The notes: generated by a model from the sequence alone, not told the origin. Shown: positions 34,622-44,294, counted from the stretch's first letter. The stretch is 64,000 bases of DNA from Luteimonas rhizosphaericola (GCF_029888045.1 NZ_JARXRN010000011.1:1-64000); one strand, 5' to 3'. Numbers and translations: made by a program.

Positions 34622-35527
34622 ATGCGCATGATCGAGGACATCCGCTATCTCATTGCATTTGCCAAAGTCGCCGAGGCCGGTTCGTTCTCGACTGGGGCAA
34701 AAGCGCTGGGTCTTTCGACTGCAGCGACCAGTCAGTACATATCCAGGCTCGAGAAGAGCCTGGGCGTTCCGCTGTTCTACCGGAGCACGCGTCGCTTGTC
34801 CCTCACGTTCGATGGTGCCCAGGTGCTGCAAACCGCCCAGGAAATGCTCGGCCTGTATCAGGACGGGATCGTTCATCTCAAACAACGACCCAGCGCCAGT
34901 CGCAAGATCAGGATCACCATTCCCGCCGTGCTCGTACGCAGTGACCTGATGACGCAGATCGCGAACTTCATTCGCGAACATCCCGACGTCGATATCAGCA
35001 TCTCGTGCAGCGACACCCGCTACGACATTATCGGTGAAAGCTTCGATCTCGCCTTTCGGATTGGCGAACTTCCCGACAGTTCACTCAGAGCCCGTCAGGT
35101 CCACTTCTTGCCCCGGGTCGTCGTTGCGAGTCATGCCCTGCTGGCGGCCTATCCACCGGTGGCACATCCGAGGGACTTGTCGAGCCTAGCCTGGATCGGC
35201 CTCACCATGCGTCCGAACCATCGGACGCTGCGGCATGCCAACGGCGAAACATGCGAGATCAGGTACTCGCCGCGCATCAAGGTCGACAGTATCGAGGCGG
35301 CGTACCAGCTAACCAGACAAGGCCTGGGCCTGTCGGCACCGCCGACATTCCTGGCCAGGAACGAGCTGGATCAAGGCGTACTCAGGTTGGTGGTCCCGGG
35401 ATGGTCGTTGGAGCCGCTGAAGGTGCACGCCGTCTGGCCCTCCAATGTCCCGGCGACCAGCCCCGTGCATGCCCTGGTCAAGTCGCTTGGCCACGCGCCC
35501 GGACCCCTGGATCAATCCATTGACTGA
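34622..35527 (+). CDS. LysR family transcriptional regulator
   Basis: A 301-residue LTTR. The winged HTH is at 1-60 (FAKVAEAGSFSTGAKALGLSTAATSQYISRLE, then FYRSTRRLSLTFDG). The effector domain from about 90 (KIRITIPAVLVRSDLM) is of the CrgA/AphB-like branch. It converges on a LysE exporter gene, the two overlapping by 16 bases at their 3' ends. Many LysE genes have a neighbouring LysR activator, but usually divergent, so the regulatory link is only suggestive. Codon use is less G+C-rich than in neighbours, a sign of recent transfer. Confidence 0.92.
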   Translation: MRMIEDIRYLIAFAKVAEAGSFSTGAKALGLSTAATSQYISRLEKSLGVPLFYRSTRRLSLTFDGAQVLQTAQEMLGLYQDGIVHLKQRPSASRKIRITIPAVLVRSDLMTQIANFIREHPDVDISISCSDTRYDIIGESFDLAFRIGELPDSSLRARQVHFLPRVVVASHALLAAYPPVAHPRDLSSLAWIGLTMRPNHRTLRHANGETCEIRYSPRIKVDSIEAAYQLTRQGLGLSAPPTFLARNELDQGVLRLVVPGWSLEPLKVHAVWPSNVPATSPVHALVKSLGHAPGPLDQSID

Positions 35528-36120
35528 AAGACCTGTACATGGACCAGATAAATGGCCGTCGCAATCAGCAGGCCGCCCATGGACAAGTTGAACAGCCGCA
35601 TGCGGCTCTCACTGTTGAGGTACATCGCGGCACGGTCGCCCAGCAGCGCCCAGGCAGCGAGCGAGATGTAGCACACCAGGAAGTAGACGACCGCGAACAC
35701 CAGCAGCGGCGTGGTTGTCTCTGGATTGGAGAACAGAGCCGCACCCGAGGCGCAGGCCATCCATGCCTTTGGATTTAGCCACTGCAACGTAAACCCTTGC
35801 ATGAAGGTCGGGGCGCTCTTCTGGCCCGCCGCGAGCTGCGGGCGGGCCGAGGCGATCCTGTAGCCGATGTACACGATGAATGCCGAGCCCAGCACCGCAA
35901 GGCTCTTCATGAAGATCGGATGGCGTACGACAAGATGAAGCAATCCGAAGCTCACGAATATCAGCAGCAACGTAAAGCCGATGGTTGCACCAGAGACGTA
36001 GGGGATGGTGCGACGAAAGCCGTGATTCGCGCCCGACGAGACGATCACCATATTGACCGGACCCGGAGAGATCGACAGGGCCAGGGAGAACAAGCACATC
36101 GATACAAGCAGGGACATCAT
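35512..36120 (-). CDS. LysE family amino-acid/threonine exporter
   Basis: A 202-residue protein with six membrane helices. The LysE/RhtB signature SISPGPVNMVIVSSGANHGFRR stands near the N-terminus and the conserved QWLNPKAWMACASG in the middle. It probably exports amino acids or homoserine-lactone-like metabolites. The start ATG at 36120 places the first helix at the terminus as in the family; a longer frame to 36213 exists. It shares the low G+C of the LysR gene and overlaps its 3' end. Confidence 0.9.
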   Translation of the reverse strand: MMSLLVSMCLFSLALSISPGPVNMVIVSSGANHGFRRTIPYVSGATIGFTLLLIFVSFGLLHLVVRHPIFMKSLAVLGSAFIVYIGYRIASARPQLAAGQKSAPTFMQGFTLQWLNPKAWMACASGAALFSNPETTTPLLVFAVVYFLVCYISLAAWALLGDRAAMYLNSESRMRLFNLSMGGLLIATAIYLVHVQVFQSMD

Positions 36121-36494
36121 GGCGCTTTGCGGTGCCTCGGCTGACGGTATGCGCATGCTTCGGACACGGATGCCGAGGCCCTTCGCAGGCGCTGGGAAGA
36201 CCAGGCCTCGCAACCGATTCTATTGCTGGGGACCAATGCCGATAAGCACCGGAATCGTGAAATGAATCTTTAGATATTCGTCACCGGTGGAACGCTCATC
36301 GAGACGGAAAGCAGAGGCGCGGACGAAATGTCGCTCGCGGCTGGAGCACCGATCCGCAGTTCGCACAGGATCACGCTTGCGTGGGGACTGCAGCGGGTGC
36401 GTGCGCGCAACGGGATCGGGGGGAACCACTTCGCTTCGGTCCCTCACGGGCAACGTCAGTCCACACCGAGGTGCCATGGCGCGGCTGCATCCAT
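36121..36494. other. Gene-free interval upstream of lysE
   Basis: No coding frame resembling a family was found. About 36225-36285 is AT-richer (TGAAATGAATCTTTAGATATTCG) and is the likely lysE promoter zone. Composition returns to high G+C after about 36300, marking the far edge of the lower-G+C patch. Confidence 0.5.
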
Positions 36495-36700
36495 CTAGGC
36501 AGCGGCGGCGTGCGTCCACGTGTAGCGATCGGCAGGCAGCATCCCCGCCACGTCCAGCGTTTCGCCGCGGCAGATGTCGCCCAGCGCCCTCGTCTTCGCC
36601 GGTCCATCATCGATCCGCCGCAGCACTCCCGGCCTCGGACTGAGCCGCGTATGGATGAAGATCACGCGCGGCAGCCCCGGCGATTCGAGAAGGGACGGGG
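36495..36700 (-). pseudogene. Remnant of a second phosphoketolase gene (3' end only)
   Basis: The frame encodes PGLPRVIFIHTRLSP and KTRALGDICRGETLDVAGML, matching the C-terminus of the intact phosphoketolase (PGLPRVVLTHTRPEP, KTRALGYISRGGTLDVAGML). I count 40 identities over 58 residues, without gaps. Nothing upstream of PGLPRV matches. A 72-codon open frame starting at an ATG (36713) exists, but a 60-residue tail of a 760-residue enzyme cannot be functional in that role. It lies 570 bases downstream of the intact gene's stop, beyond the ABM gene. Confidence 0.87.
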
Positions 36701-36743
36701 CAATTGAATGCATTGGCTCCTTCCGCCCCTGATCACTCTCAGG

Positions 36744-37049
36744 TCAGGAGGTGGAGAGCACCTCGTAGTGCGTCACGAAGGGCTCCCGCTCCAGCAGGTA
36801 GTCGTCGTCTTCCGGGTAGTATCGTGCGCGCTCGTAGTCCGGCCCGGCGAATGCGCGGATGGCATCCAGCGAATCCCACAGCGTGATGAGCAGGAAGTGC
36901 GTGATCTCCCCTTCGGTGCGCCGCAGCACCTGCACGCCGCGATTGCCCGGGGTGGACGCGTAGTCGCCCAAACCGGTGCGGAGCAGGTATGCGTGGTAGG
37001 CGTCGGCCTGCGCGCCGGCAACGCGGCCATGCCAGGTTCTCGCGATCAT
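36744..37049 (-). CDS. Antibiotic biosynthesis monooxygenase (ABM) domain protein
   Basis: A 101-residue dimeric ferredoxin-like fold protein: MIARTWHGRV at the start, DAYHAYLLRTGLGDYASTPGN, then ITHFLLITLWDSLDAIRAFAG and ARYYPEDDDYLLE. Members include small monooxygenases and stress proteins. This sequence form (YPEDDDYLL) is common in orphan genes of unknown substrate. It is 216 bases downstream of phosphoketolase and probably separately expressed. Confidence 0.88.
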   Translation of the reverse strand: MIARTWHGRVAGAQADAYHAYLLRTGLGDYASTPGNRGVQVLRRTEGEITHFLLITLWDSLDAIRAFAGPDYERARYYPEDDDYLLEREPFVTHYEVLSTS

Positions 37050-37265
37050 GACGCCTCCTCGTGCGGTTGCCCCGGGGTGTGGAACTCGATTCTAGCGACG
37101 CCGGGAGGCCGGAGCCTGCCCGCCAACGTCGCGACGCGGCGGCGTGCGTTGGCGCCCGGTGAGTTCATCGCGCGCCGGCTTTCCACTGCTCGCAGTCCTT
37201 GGATATTTCCCGCCCCGCACCGATCGGCTTGATGCACCGACGCATCCGAGACCGGGCCCGGGCTC

Positions 37266-39557
37266 CTATCCGGCGACGCCTGCCGCCGCCTCCACCGCAT
37301 GCATCGCCGTGCAGCGATTGGCGAGCAGCATCCCGGCGACGTCCAGCGTGCCGCCACGACTGATATAGCCCAGCGCCCGCGTTTTCTTCGGGCCACCGTC
37401 GATCCGCCGCAGCAGCCCCAGCATCGGTTCCGGTCGGGTATGGGTGAGGACCACCCGCGGCAGTCCGGGCGGGAACAGCGCGTGCAGCCGGGCGTCGTCG
37501 AGCACGAACTCCTGTTCCAGTTCATCGCGCGGGATGCGCAGCCGCCCGGGTTCGATGATCACGCTGACGCATGCGTCCAGCCCGCGTTCGGCGAGGTGCG
37601 CGCGCGCCTTCAGCGCTTCCTCCAGCTGGTAGGCGCCGATGGCGACCAGTTGCACCTTCGCCGTCGCCGGGTCGCCGACCACGTGCGCCGCGCCGTCGCG
37701 CACCAGCGCCTGCGCGGCCTGCGCATCGAAGTGGTGCGGCACCTCGCGCTTGGACACCACCAGGCAGGCCAGCTGCCCGCGGCCGGCGTAGACGTCGCGC
37801 AGTGCGGCGACGGCGGTGTTGCCGTCGAGCGGGAACAGCACGCGCGCGGTGTCGGACATCTCGCCGAGCAGGGCCTCGCCGATGGTCGGGTCCTGGTGCG
37901 ACTGTTCGTTCTTGGCGTTCTCCCAGGTGTGCGAGGTGACCACCAGCGGCACGGGCAGCCAGCCCGGGGCCTGGCCGGCCTCGCGCTGGTGGCGGGCGAA
38001 GATGATCTCCTGGCGCAGCAGGCCGAGCATCTTCATGGCGAAGGCCTCGTAGCTGACGATCAGGTTCAGCCCGCCCTTGTTGCCGAGCGCGGCGGCGGCC
38101 ACGGCTTCCTCGTTGAGCGCGGTGATCACGGCGCCGTGCAGGTCCTCGTGCACGCCGGGCTCGGGCGCGTTCACGCGGTGGCGCAGCAGCGCAAGGGTGT
38201 CGCCCATCTTGTTGCTGGCCAGCTCGTCGGGATTGCCCACGCGCACGCGCAGCGACGGGTTGGCGCGCACCAGGGCGACGAACCAGCGGTCGAGCGCGGC
38301 CATGGCGCTGCTGGCGCCGCCCAACGGTTCCCACCCGGGCTCGGGCAGCACCGGCGCCGGGGGATGGCGGCGCGCCATCGGGTGCGCGCTTTCGGACGGG
38401 CGCTGCTGCGCGTGGTGCACGGCGAAGGCCGCGAGCGCGTCGTCGAGCTCGACCGGCGGCACGCGCAGGGCGGCGGCGCCCTGGTTGAACAGCGCGCGCG
38501 CGGCGGCGTCGCGGTGCGGGTTGCCGCCCAGCGGCAGGTTGTGCGCGGCGTTGGTGCCGGCGCCGGGGAAGCCGTAGCCCTTTTCGGTCTCGGCGATCAC
38601 GTAGGGCAGCGGTGCGGGGTAGCGGTGCTGCGGGTCGTCGGCGAAGGCGCGCAGCGCGTCCTCGGCCTCGACGATCGCGCAGGCGATGGCGGCCGGATCG
38701 CGGCCGTCGACGATGCGCGGGTCGAAGCCGTTGTGGCGCACGTCCTCGGCCAGCCACGGCGCACCGCCTTCCTGCACGATCTGGGTGCGCTGCTCGATGC
38801 GGCGGCCGTTGAGGATCATCACCGGGATGGCGAAGCCGCTGTCTTGCGCGCGCCACCAGCGCGGAGCCCAGTCCGCGCCGCGCTGCTCCTCGAACGCGCC
38901 GTCGCTCAGGAAGGCCACCAGCGATTCGCCCGGCAGCGGCATATGCACGTACTGCAGGCCGGCGAAACCGAGATACCCGCCTTCGGATACCGCGCCGGCG
39001 GTGTTGGGGCCGGCGTGGCTGCCCAGCGGCACGGCCGGGCGGCCCTGCGCGTCGATGGCGTAGGAATAGAAGTCGGCGCACAGGCGCGACAGGCCCGCCG
39101 CGCTGCGGTCGTAGCGGCCGCGCTGGCGGGGCGAGACATCGCCGGTGAGCGCGTTCACCGCCTCGATCGCGGCCACGCAGTGGCCCTGGCCCATGATCCA
39201 GCCGCGGGTGGTGGCGGTGAGCGCATTGGCCAGCAGGTAGCCGACGAAGGCCGGCACCATGTTGAGCGACCCGCCGGTGTGGCCTTCGGGCGCGGGCTTG
39301 AAGTCGTCGGGCTGCAGCGGCGCGCCGTCCGGGTCGAAGCGGCGGGCGTAGGTCATGTGCGCGACCACGTTCATCGCCACGCAGGCCAGACGGTCGGCGG
39401 CGGCGAACAGGCGCCAGGCGGCGTCGGCATCGTCGAGGCGGCCCTGCGCGACCAGGCGCGCGACCAAGGCCTCGCTGGCGGCGACGGTGGCCTCGCGGTG
39501 GACGATGGGGCCGTGGCCGGCGCGCCAGCGCGTGCGTGGGGTGTGCGGGGTGTCCAT
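37266..39557 (-). CDS. xfp: Phosphoketolase (xylulose-5-phosphate/fructose-6-phosphate)
   Basis: A 763-residue ThDP enzyme that splits xylulose-5-P or fructose-6-P with phosphate to give acetyl-P. Recognisable segments are EGHTGGSLNMVPAFVGYL, the ThDP-binding SDGAFEEQRGADWAP, ETEKGYGFPGAGTNAAHNLPLG and SHTWENAKNEQSHQDPTIGEALL. Length is about 30 residues shorter than bifidobacterial Xfp. It sits downstream of ackA, with which it forms an acetyl-P to acetate/ATP route. Part of its 3' end is duplicated at 36495-36700. Confidence 0.96.
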   Translation of the reverse strand: MDTPHTPRTRWRAGHGPIVHREATVAASEALVARLVAQGRLDDADAAWRLFAAADRLACVAMNVVAHMTYARRFDPDGAPLQPDDFKPAPEGHTGGSLNMVPAFVGYLLANALTATTRGWIMGQGHCVAAIEAVNALTGDVSPRQRGRYDRSAAGLSRLCADFYSYAIDAQGRPAVPLGSHAGPNTAGAVSEGGYLGFAGLQYVHMPLPGESLVAFLSDGAFEEQRGADWAPRWWRAQDSGFAIPVMILNGRRIEQRTQIVQEGGAPWLAEDVRHNGFDPRIVDGRDPAAIACAIVEAEDALRAFADDPQHRYPAPLPYVIAETEKGYGFPGAGTNAAHNLPLGGNPHRDAAARALFNQGAAALRVPPVELDDALAAFAVHHAQQRPSESAHPMARRHPPAPVLPEPGWEPLGGASSAMAALDRWFVALVRANPSLRVRVGNPDELASNKMGDTLALLRHRVNAPEPGVHEDLHGAVITALNEEAVAAAALGNKGGLNLIVSYEAFAMKMLGLLRQEIIFARHQREAGQAPGWLPVPLVVTSHTWENAKNEQSHQDPTIGEALLGEMSDTARVLFPLDGNTAVAALRDVYAGRGQLACLVVSKREVPHHFDAQAAQALVRDGAAHVVGDPATAKVQLVAIGAYQLEEALKARAHLAERGLDACVSVIIEPGRLRIPRDELEQEFVLDDARLHALFPPGLPRVVLTHTRPEPMLGLLRRIDGGPKKTRALGYISRGGTLDVAGMLLANRCTAMHAVEAAAGVAG

Positions 39558-39723
39558 GGGTCGGGCCTCCTGTGCGGGGTGGCGGACGGGAAACGGGCTC
39601 AGGGCCGCGGCTGGGGTCGAACGCCCCTGCGCGTCGGTGCGGCGGGCGCTTGCCGGGGTGACGCCGGGGTCCGACGCCTGGCCCGAGCCGGCGCGTGCGG
39701 AGGGCGTCCCGGGTGGGCGCGGC

Positions 39724-39918
39724 TCACAGCCGCACCTTGTCCAGGATCAGCAGCACCGCGATCAGGGCGGCCATCGCGACGAACAGCACCCCGCCCCACG
39801 CCAGGCCCACGCCGCCGCGGCGGCGCAGGGCGAGGTTCAGCAGCCCGACAGTGGCCAGCGGCACCAGCAGCAGCGCCAGCAGGATCTTCCACAGGTCGGT
39901 GTCGAGGCCGAGGAGCAA
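39724..39918 (-). CDS. Small two-helix membrane protein (TTG start)
   Basis: A 64-residue protein with two membrane helices: WKILLALLLVPLATVGLLNLAL and WGGVLFVAMAALIAVLLILDK, joined by RRRGGVG. The TTG at 39918 has GGAGAAG eight bases before it, a convincing ribosome site. The only ATG in frame lies inside the upstream palindromic repeat. It is between ackA and xfp. No family or function is known; it could assist a transporter or be an independent small protein. Confidence 0.68.
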   Translation of the reverse strand: MLLGLDTDLWKILLALLLVPLATVGLLNLALRRRGGVGLAWGGVLFVAMAALIAVLLILDKVRL

Positions 39919-39943
39919 GGGGCTTCTCCGGAGCGGTGGGAGC

Positions 39944-40028
39944 AAAACCGGGGTCAGAGTCGAACTTTCCCTCGGGTATCGATGGAGATTGAACATGCGG
40001 GGGAAATTCGACTCTGACCCCCGTTTTT
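39944..40028. repeat. Long palindromic repeat element, not of the GTAG type
   Basis: GGTCAGAGTCGAA at 39952-39964 pairs perfectly with TTCGACTCTGACC at 40007-40019. Flanking AAAACCGG and CCCCCGTTTTT and inner TTTCCC/GGGAAA extend the arms around a 30-base centre. It ends 4 bases before the ackA stop codon begins on the minus strand (40033). It may be a mobile palindromic unit, a transcription terminator for ackA, or both. Confidence 0.8.
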
Positions 40029-40032
40029 CCGG

Positions 40033-41268
40033 TCAGCCCGCCGACGCCCGGAGCACCGCGAGGGCGTCGCGGGCGGCGACCCATTCCTCGTTGGTCGGCT
40101 CCACGCCGACGCGCACGCGGCTGTCGCCGGTGGAGATGATCGCCGCATCGGCGGCGTTGGCGCCTTGATCCAGCGCAATCCCGAGGAAGGTGAGGCCCTG
40201 GCACACGCGCTCGCGCACGAAGGCGTTGTGCTCGCCCACGCCGGCGGTGAACACCAGCAGGTCCAGCCCGCCCAGCACCGCGGCCATGGCGCCGATCTCG
40301 CGCACGATCCGGCGCACGTACAACGCCAGTGCCAGGCGCGCGCGTTCTCCCGCCTCGCCTGCGTCGCCCTCGTGGCGCACGATCACGCGCGGTTCGGACG
40401 AGAGGCCCGACACGCCGAGCAGGCCGGAGCGGTGGTAGAGCGTCTGCGCCACTTCTTCCAGCGAGAGTTTCTCGATCTCCATCAGGTACAGCAGCGCGCC
40501 GGGATCGAGCGCCCCGGTGCGGGTGCCCATCATCAGCCCGTCGAGCGCGGAAAAGCCCATGGTGGTGGCGACGCTGCGCAGGTCCTGCATCGCGCACAGG
40601 CTGGCGCCGCTGCCCAGGTGCGCGACCACCACGCGGCCGTTCGCGAGTGCGCCATGGCGCTCGGGCAGCGCGGTGGCCATGTACTCGTACGACAGGCCAT
40701 GGAAGCCGTAGCGGCGCAGGCCGCGCTGCCAGGCGTCCCAGGGCAGCGGCAGGAGTGTTTCCACGTCGGGCAGGGTGTGGTGGAAGCCGGTGTCGAAGCA
40801 GGCCACCTGCGGCAGGTCGGGGCGTTCGCGCAGCAGGATGTCGATCGCCTCCAGCGCGAACGGCTGGTGCAGCGGCGCGAGCGGGATGTAGCCGCGCAGG
40901 TCGTCCAGCACGCCGGCGTCGACGCGCACGGGTTCGAAGTAGCGGCTGCCGCCGTGCACCACGCGGTGGGCGACGGCCGCGAGACGACGTCCGCCGAGGC
41001 GCGCGACCACGCCTTCGCGGATGCGCTGCAGCGCGGCCAGGTGCGGATGTTCGCCAGCGAGGTCCGCCGGCGCGGGATCGATGCCGGTCTCTCCATAGGT
41101 TGGCGACGGGCCGCCGATGCCCTGCACCTTGCCATTCCACGCGGGCTTGCGCGGCAGCGGATCGACGCCGGCATCGAACAGCGCGAACTTGATGCTGGAC
41201 GAGCCGCAGTTGAGCACCAGCACGAGGTCGCCGCGGGTGGCGTCACGGTCGTCCGTTCTCGAACTCAT
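40033..41268 (-). CDS. ackA: Acetate kinase AckA
   Basis: A 411-residue ASKHA-fold kinase (acetyl-P + ADP = acetate + ATP). The N-terminal [56 protein letters not shown] and FTAGVGEHN are all intact. Its ATG overlaps the copA stop by 4 bases (ATGA), so it is translationally coupled to a copper ATPase, an odd partner. Downstream lie the small membrane gene and xfp, giving AckA its acetyl-P supply. Confidence 0.96.
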   Translation of the reverse strand: MSSRTDDRDATRGDLVLVLNCGSSSIKFALFDAGVDPLPRKPAWNGKVQGIGGPSPTYGETGIDPAPADLAGEHPHLAALQRIREGVVARLGGRRLAAVAHRVVHGGSRYFEPVRVDAGVLDDLRGYIPLAPLHQPFALEAIDILLRERPDLPQVACFDTGFHHTLPDVETLLPLPWDAWQRGLRRYGFHGLSYEYMATALPERHGALANGRVVVAHLGSGASLCAMQDLRSVATTMGFSALDGLMMGTRTGALDPGALLYLMEIEKLSLEEVAQTLYHRSGLLGVSGLSSEPRVIVRHEGDAGEAGERARLALALYVRRIVREIGAMAAVLGGLDLLVFTAGVGEHNAFVRERVCQGLTFLGIALDQGANAADAAIISTGDSRVRVGVEPTNEEWVAARDALAVLRASAG

Positions 41269-43718
41269 GCCGCAGCCTCCCGCGGCGACTCCGCGATTGC
41301 AAGCCGCTGGCCGCGCAGGCGCAGCGCGTTGCCGACCACCGAGGCCGAACTCAGGCTCATCGCCAGTGCCGCGATCATCGGCGACAGCAGCAGGCCGATG
41401 AACGGATACAGCACGCCCGCCGCGATCGGCACGCCCAGGCCGTTGTAGGCCAGCGCGAACCACAGGTTCTGGCGCATGTTGCGCACGGTGGCCTGCGACA
41501 GCGCGCGCGCCGTCGCAATGCCGCGCAGGTCGCCCTTGACCAGGGTGACCTGGGCGCTGTCCATGGCGACGTCGGTGCCGGTGCCCATGGCGATGCCCAC
41601 GTCCGCCTTCGCCAGCGCCGGCGCGTCGTTGATGCCGTCGCCGGCCATCGCCACCACGCGTCCTTCCGATTGCAGGCGTTCGATGAGTTTCAGCTTGTCC
41701 TCGGGCCGCACCTCGCCATGCACCTCGTCGATCCCCAGGCGCGCGGCCACGGCGTTGGCCGTGGTCAGGCCGTCGCCGGTAGCCATGACGATGCGCAGGC
41801 CGGAATCGCGCAGCGCGGCCAGGGCGTCGGGCGTGCTGGCCTTGACCGGATCCGAGACCGACAGCAGCCCGGCCAGCGCGCCGTCGACGGCGAGGAACAT
41901 CACGCTGGCGCCCTCGCCGCGCAGCGCCTCGGCACGCGCGGCCAGCGGCGCCGGGTCGATCCCCACCTCGCGCATCAGCGCGGTGTTGCCCAGCGCCAGT
42001 TGCCGGCTTTCGACGCGGCCGCGCACGCCGATGCCGGAGCTCGATTCGAACTCGTCCACCGGCGCCAGCGCCATGCCGCGTTCGCGCGCTGCGGCGACGA
42101 TCGCGTCGGCCAGCGGATGCTCGCTGCCCTGGTCGAGGCTGGCGGCCAGGCGCAGGACCTGATCGGCGTCGAAGCCGTCGGCGGCGTGCGCTTCGCCGAA
42201 CGCCGGCCGGCCCTCGGTGAGGGTGCCGGTCTTGTCCACCACCAGGGTGTCGACCTCGCGCAGCCGCTCGATCGCCGCGGCATCGCGGAACAGCACGCCG
42301 CGGGTGGCGCCGCGACCGGTGGCGACCATGATCGACATCGGCGTCGCCAGCCCCAGCGCGCAGGGACAGGCGATGATCAGCACCGAGACCGCGGCGATCA
42401 GGCCGTAGACCCAGCCGGGTTCCGGCCCGAACAGGCCCCAGCCGAAGAACGCGGCGACCGCGACCGCGACCACGCCCAGCACGAAGCGCCCGGCGACCAC
42501 GTCGGCCAGCCGCTGCATCGGCGCCTTCGACCGCTGCGCCTGCGCCACCATCTGCACGATCTGCGCCAGCAGGGTGGCCGCGCCGACGCGCTCCGCGCGG
42601 ATCACCAGGGCGCCTGCGGTGTTGAGGGTGGCGCCGATCACGCGGTCGCCCTGGGCCTTGCGCACCGGCAGCAGTTCGCCGGTGAGCATCGATTCGTCGA
42701 TGCTGCTGCCGCCTTCGACCACCTCGCCGTCGACCGGCACCTTCTCGCCCGGACGCACGCGCAGGCGGTCGCCGACGTGCACGTGTTCGAGCGGGATGTC
42801 CTCCTCGCTGCCGTCGTCGCGCAGGCGGCGCGCGGTCTTCGGCGCCAGCCCGAGCAGCGAGCGGATCGCGGCCGAGGTCTGCGCGCGCGCCTTCAGTTCC
42901 AGCAGCTGGCCCAGCAGGGTGAGCGAGATGATCACCGCCGCGGCCTCGAAGTACACCGACACCCGGCCCATCGACGCGAACGCCGCCGGGAACACGCCCG
43001 GCGCGAGCGTGGCGACCACGCTGTACAGATACGCCGCGCCGGTGCCAAGCGAAATCAGCGTCCACATGTTCGGGCTGGCGTTGCGGATCGACTGCCAGCC
43101 GCGGACGAAGAACGGCGCGCCCGCCCACAGCACCACCGGCGTGGCCAGCACCAGTTCGACCCAGCTCTGCGTGGCCATGCCGAACAGGTGCAGGCGGTGC
43201 CCGAACATGGCCAGCACGAACACCGCGGCGGTCAGCGGCAGGGTCCACCAGAAGCGGCGCGAGAAGTCGCGCAGTTCGGGATTGTCGTCGTCCTCGAGGC
43301 TCGGCAGTTCCGGTTCCAGCGCCATGCCGCACCTGGGGCAGGTGCCGGGGTGGTCCTGCCGGATCTCCGGGTGCATGGGGCAGGTGTAGATCGTGCCGGC
43401 GGGGAGCGGTTCGGGGCGCGGAGGCCGGGGGGCGGCGTGTTCTCCGTGGCTGTGATGATCGTGGCTGCCGTGGCTGCCGTGGCTGCCGTGGCTGCCGTGA
43501 CTGTCGTGACTGCCGCAGCAGGATGCGGATCCGGTGGCGCCCGTGTAACGGGCGGGCTCGGCGGCGAACCTCTCCGCGCAGCGCGCGGAGCAGAAGCGCC
43601 AGCTGCGGCCGGCGTGTTCGACGCGATGCGGCGAATCGCGGCCCACCGTCATACCGCAGACCGGATCGCGCAGCGGCGCGTCGTGGCCCTGCACGGCATG
43701 GGGCGTGTCGCGGGTCAT
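41265..43718 (-). CDS. copA: Copper-type P1B ATPase CopA with YHS, heavy-metal-binding and His-rich N-terminus
   Basis: An 817-residue P1B-type ATPase. The N-terminus has a YHS domain (DPVCGMTV near 18-25, FCSARC at 42-47), a His/Gly/Ser run at 69-94, and a TRASH-like YTCPMHPEI...CPRCGM pair at 111-132. The membrane metal motif is CPC (451-453), the phosphorylated Asp is D495 in DKTGTL, and [10 protein letters not shown] closes the hinge. CPC with downstream NM/S motifs indicates Cu+ export. The classic N-terminal CxxC HMA domain is absent. It lies 4 bases into merR's end, under a MerR-type promoter. Confidence 0.94.
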   Translation of the reverse strand: MTRDTPHAVQGHDAPLRDPVCGMTVGRDSPHRVEHAGRSWRFCSARCAERFAAEPARYTGATGSASCCGSHDSHGSHGSHGSHGSHDHHSHGEHAAPRPPRPEPLPAGTIYTCPMHPEIRQDHPGTCPRCGMALEPELPSLEDDDNPELRDFSRRFWWTLPLTAAVFVLAMFGHRLHLFGMATQSWVELVLATPVVLWAGAPFFVRGWQSIRNASPNMWTLISLGTGAAYLYSVVATLAPGVFPAAFASMGRVSVYFEAAAVIISLTLLGQLLELKARAQTSAAIRSLLGLAPKTARRLRDDGSEEDIPLEHVHVGDRLRVRPGEKVPVDGEVVEGGSSIDESMLTGELLPVRKAQGDRVIGATLNTAGALVIRAERVGAATLLAQIVQMVAQAQRSKAPMQRLADVVAGRFVLGVVAVAVAAFFGWGLFGPEPGWVYGLIAAVSVLIIACPCALGLATPMSIMVATGRGATRGVLFRDAAAIERLREVDTLVVDKTGTLTEGRPAFGEAHAADGFDADQVLRLAASLDQGSEHPLADAIVAAARERGMALAPVDEFESSSGIGVRGRVESRQLALGNTALMREVGIDPAPLAARAEALRGEGASVMFLAVDGALAGLLSVSDPVKASTPDALAALRDSGLRIVMATGDGLTTANAVAARLGIDEVHGEVRPEDKLKLIERLQSEGRVVAMAGDGINDAPALAKADVGIAMGTGTDVAMDSAQVTLVKGDLRGIATARALSQATVRNMRQNLWFALAYNGLGVPIAAGVLYPFIGLLLSPMIAALAMSLSSASVVGNALRLRGQRLAIAESPREAAA

Positions 43719-44119
43719 GGCGCGTCCTCGCCGGCCAGCGCATTGAGGATCGGACAATCTTCGGCGCGGCCATGCCCGGGGCAGGCCGTCACCAGCGCCT
43801 GCAGCCCGCTGCGCACCCGCTGCAGTTCGGCGATGCGGGCGTCGACGTCGGCAAGCCGCAGCTGCGCGGCCTGGCGGATGCTGGCCACGTCGCCGCGCGC
43901 GCCCAGGCCGAGCAGGTCGCGGATGTCGTCGAGCGGGAAACCGAGCGCCTTGGCGCGGCGGATGAAGCGCAGCCGTTTGAGTTCGGCGGCGCCGTAGCGG
44001 CGGTAGCCCGAGGCCAGGCGGCCGGCGGGCGCGAGCAGCGCGTTGCGTTCGTAGTAGCGCACGGTGTCGATCGCGACCCCGGCCTGCTGCGCGAGTTGTC
44101 CGATGCTCATGCTCGACAT
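43715..44119 (-). CDS. MerR family heavy-metal-responsive regulator (CueR-like)
   Basis: A 134-residue MerR regulator: HTH ([21 protein letters not shown]), then the dimer helix and a C-terminal metal loop [14 protein letters not shown] with C113 and C122. The two-cysteine loop fits Cu+/Ag+ (CueR) or a related soft metal. The ATG at 44119 has CGGAG at good spacing; the shorter start at 44110 is possible. Its stop overlaps the copA start (ATGA). The matching operator lies directly upstream. Confidence 0.92.
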   Translation of the reverse strand: MSSMSIGQLAQQAGVAIDTVRYYERNALLAPAGRLASGYRRYGAAELKRLRFIRRAKALGFPLDDIRDLLGLGARGDVASIRQAAQLRLADVDARIAELQRVRSGLQALVTACPGHGRAEDCPILNALAGEDAP

Positions 44120-44147
44120 GGGGGCACTCCGATGCGGGAGGACGGCC

Positions 44148-44179
44148 AGTCTGCACCCTGGACCCGGGTCCAGAGTCAA
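44148..44179 (-). promoter_or_regulatory. MerR-type promoter/operator of the merR-copA operon
   Basis: On the minus strand: TTGACT (-35, 44174-44179), a 20-bp spacer containing the dyad CTGGACCCGGGTCCAG, then CAGACT (-10, 44148-44153). A long spacer with a dyad between -35 and -10 is diagnostic of MerR-type control, where the activated regulator untwists the promoter. It is 29 bases before the merR ATG. Confidence 0.88.
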
Positions 44180-44294
44180 GGCCCCGACGGTTCCGACTCC
44201 CGCTTGCGGGAATGGATGCCCGCCGGGGTAGAAGGTGCCGAATACGGATGAGGGCGCGCCAGGGCGCGGCGCGTGCTGGGTTTCGTGCCTACAC

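Noticed and set aside
37050-37265. Further phosphoketolase-like remnant or small gene downstream of xfp
   Set aside because: No similarity to xfp or to the region after the 36495 remnant was found by eye, and open frames have no support.
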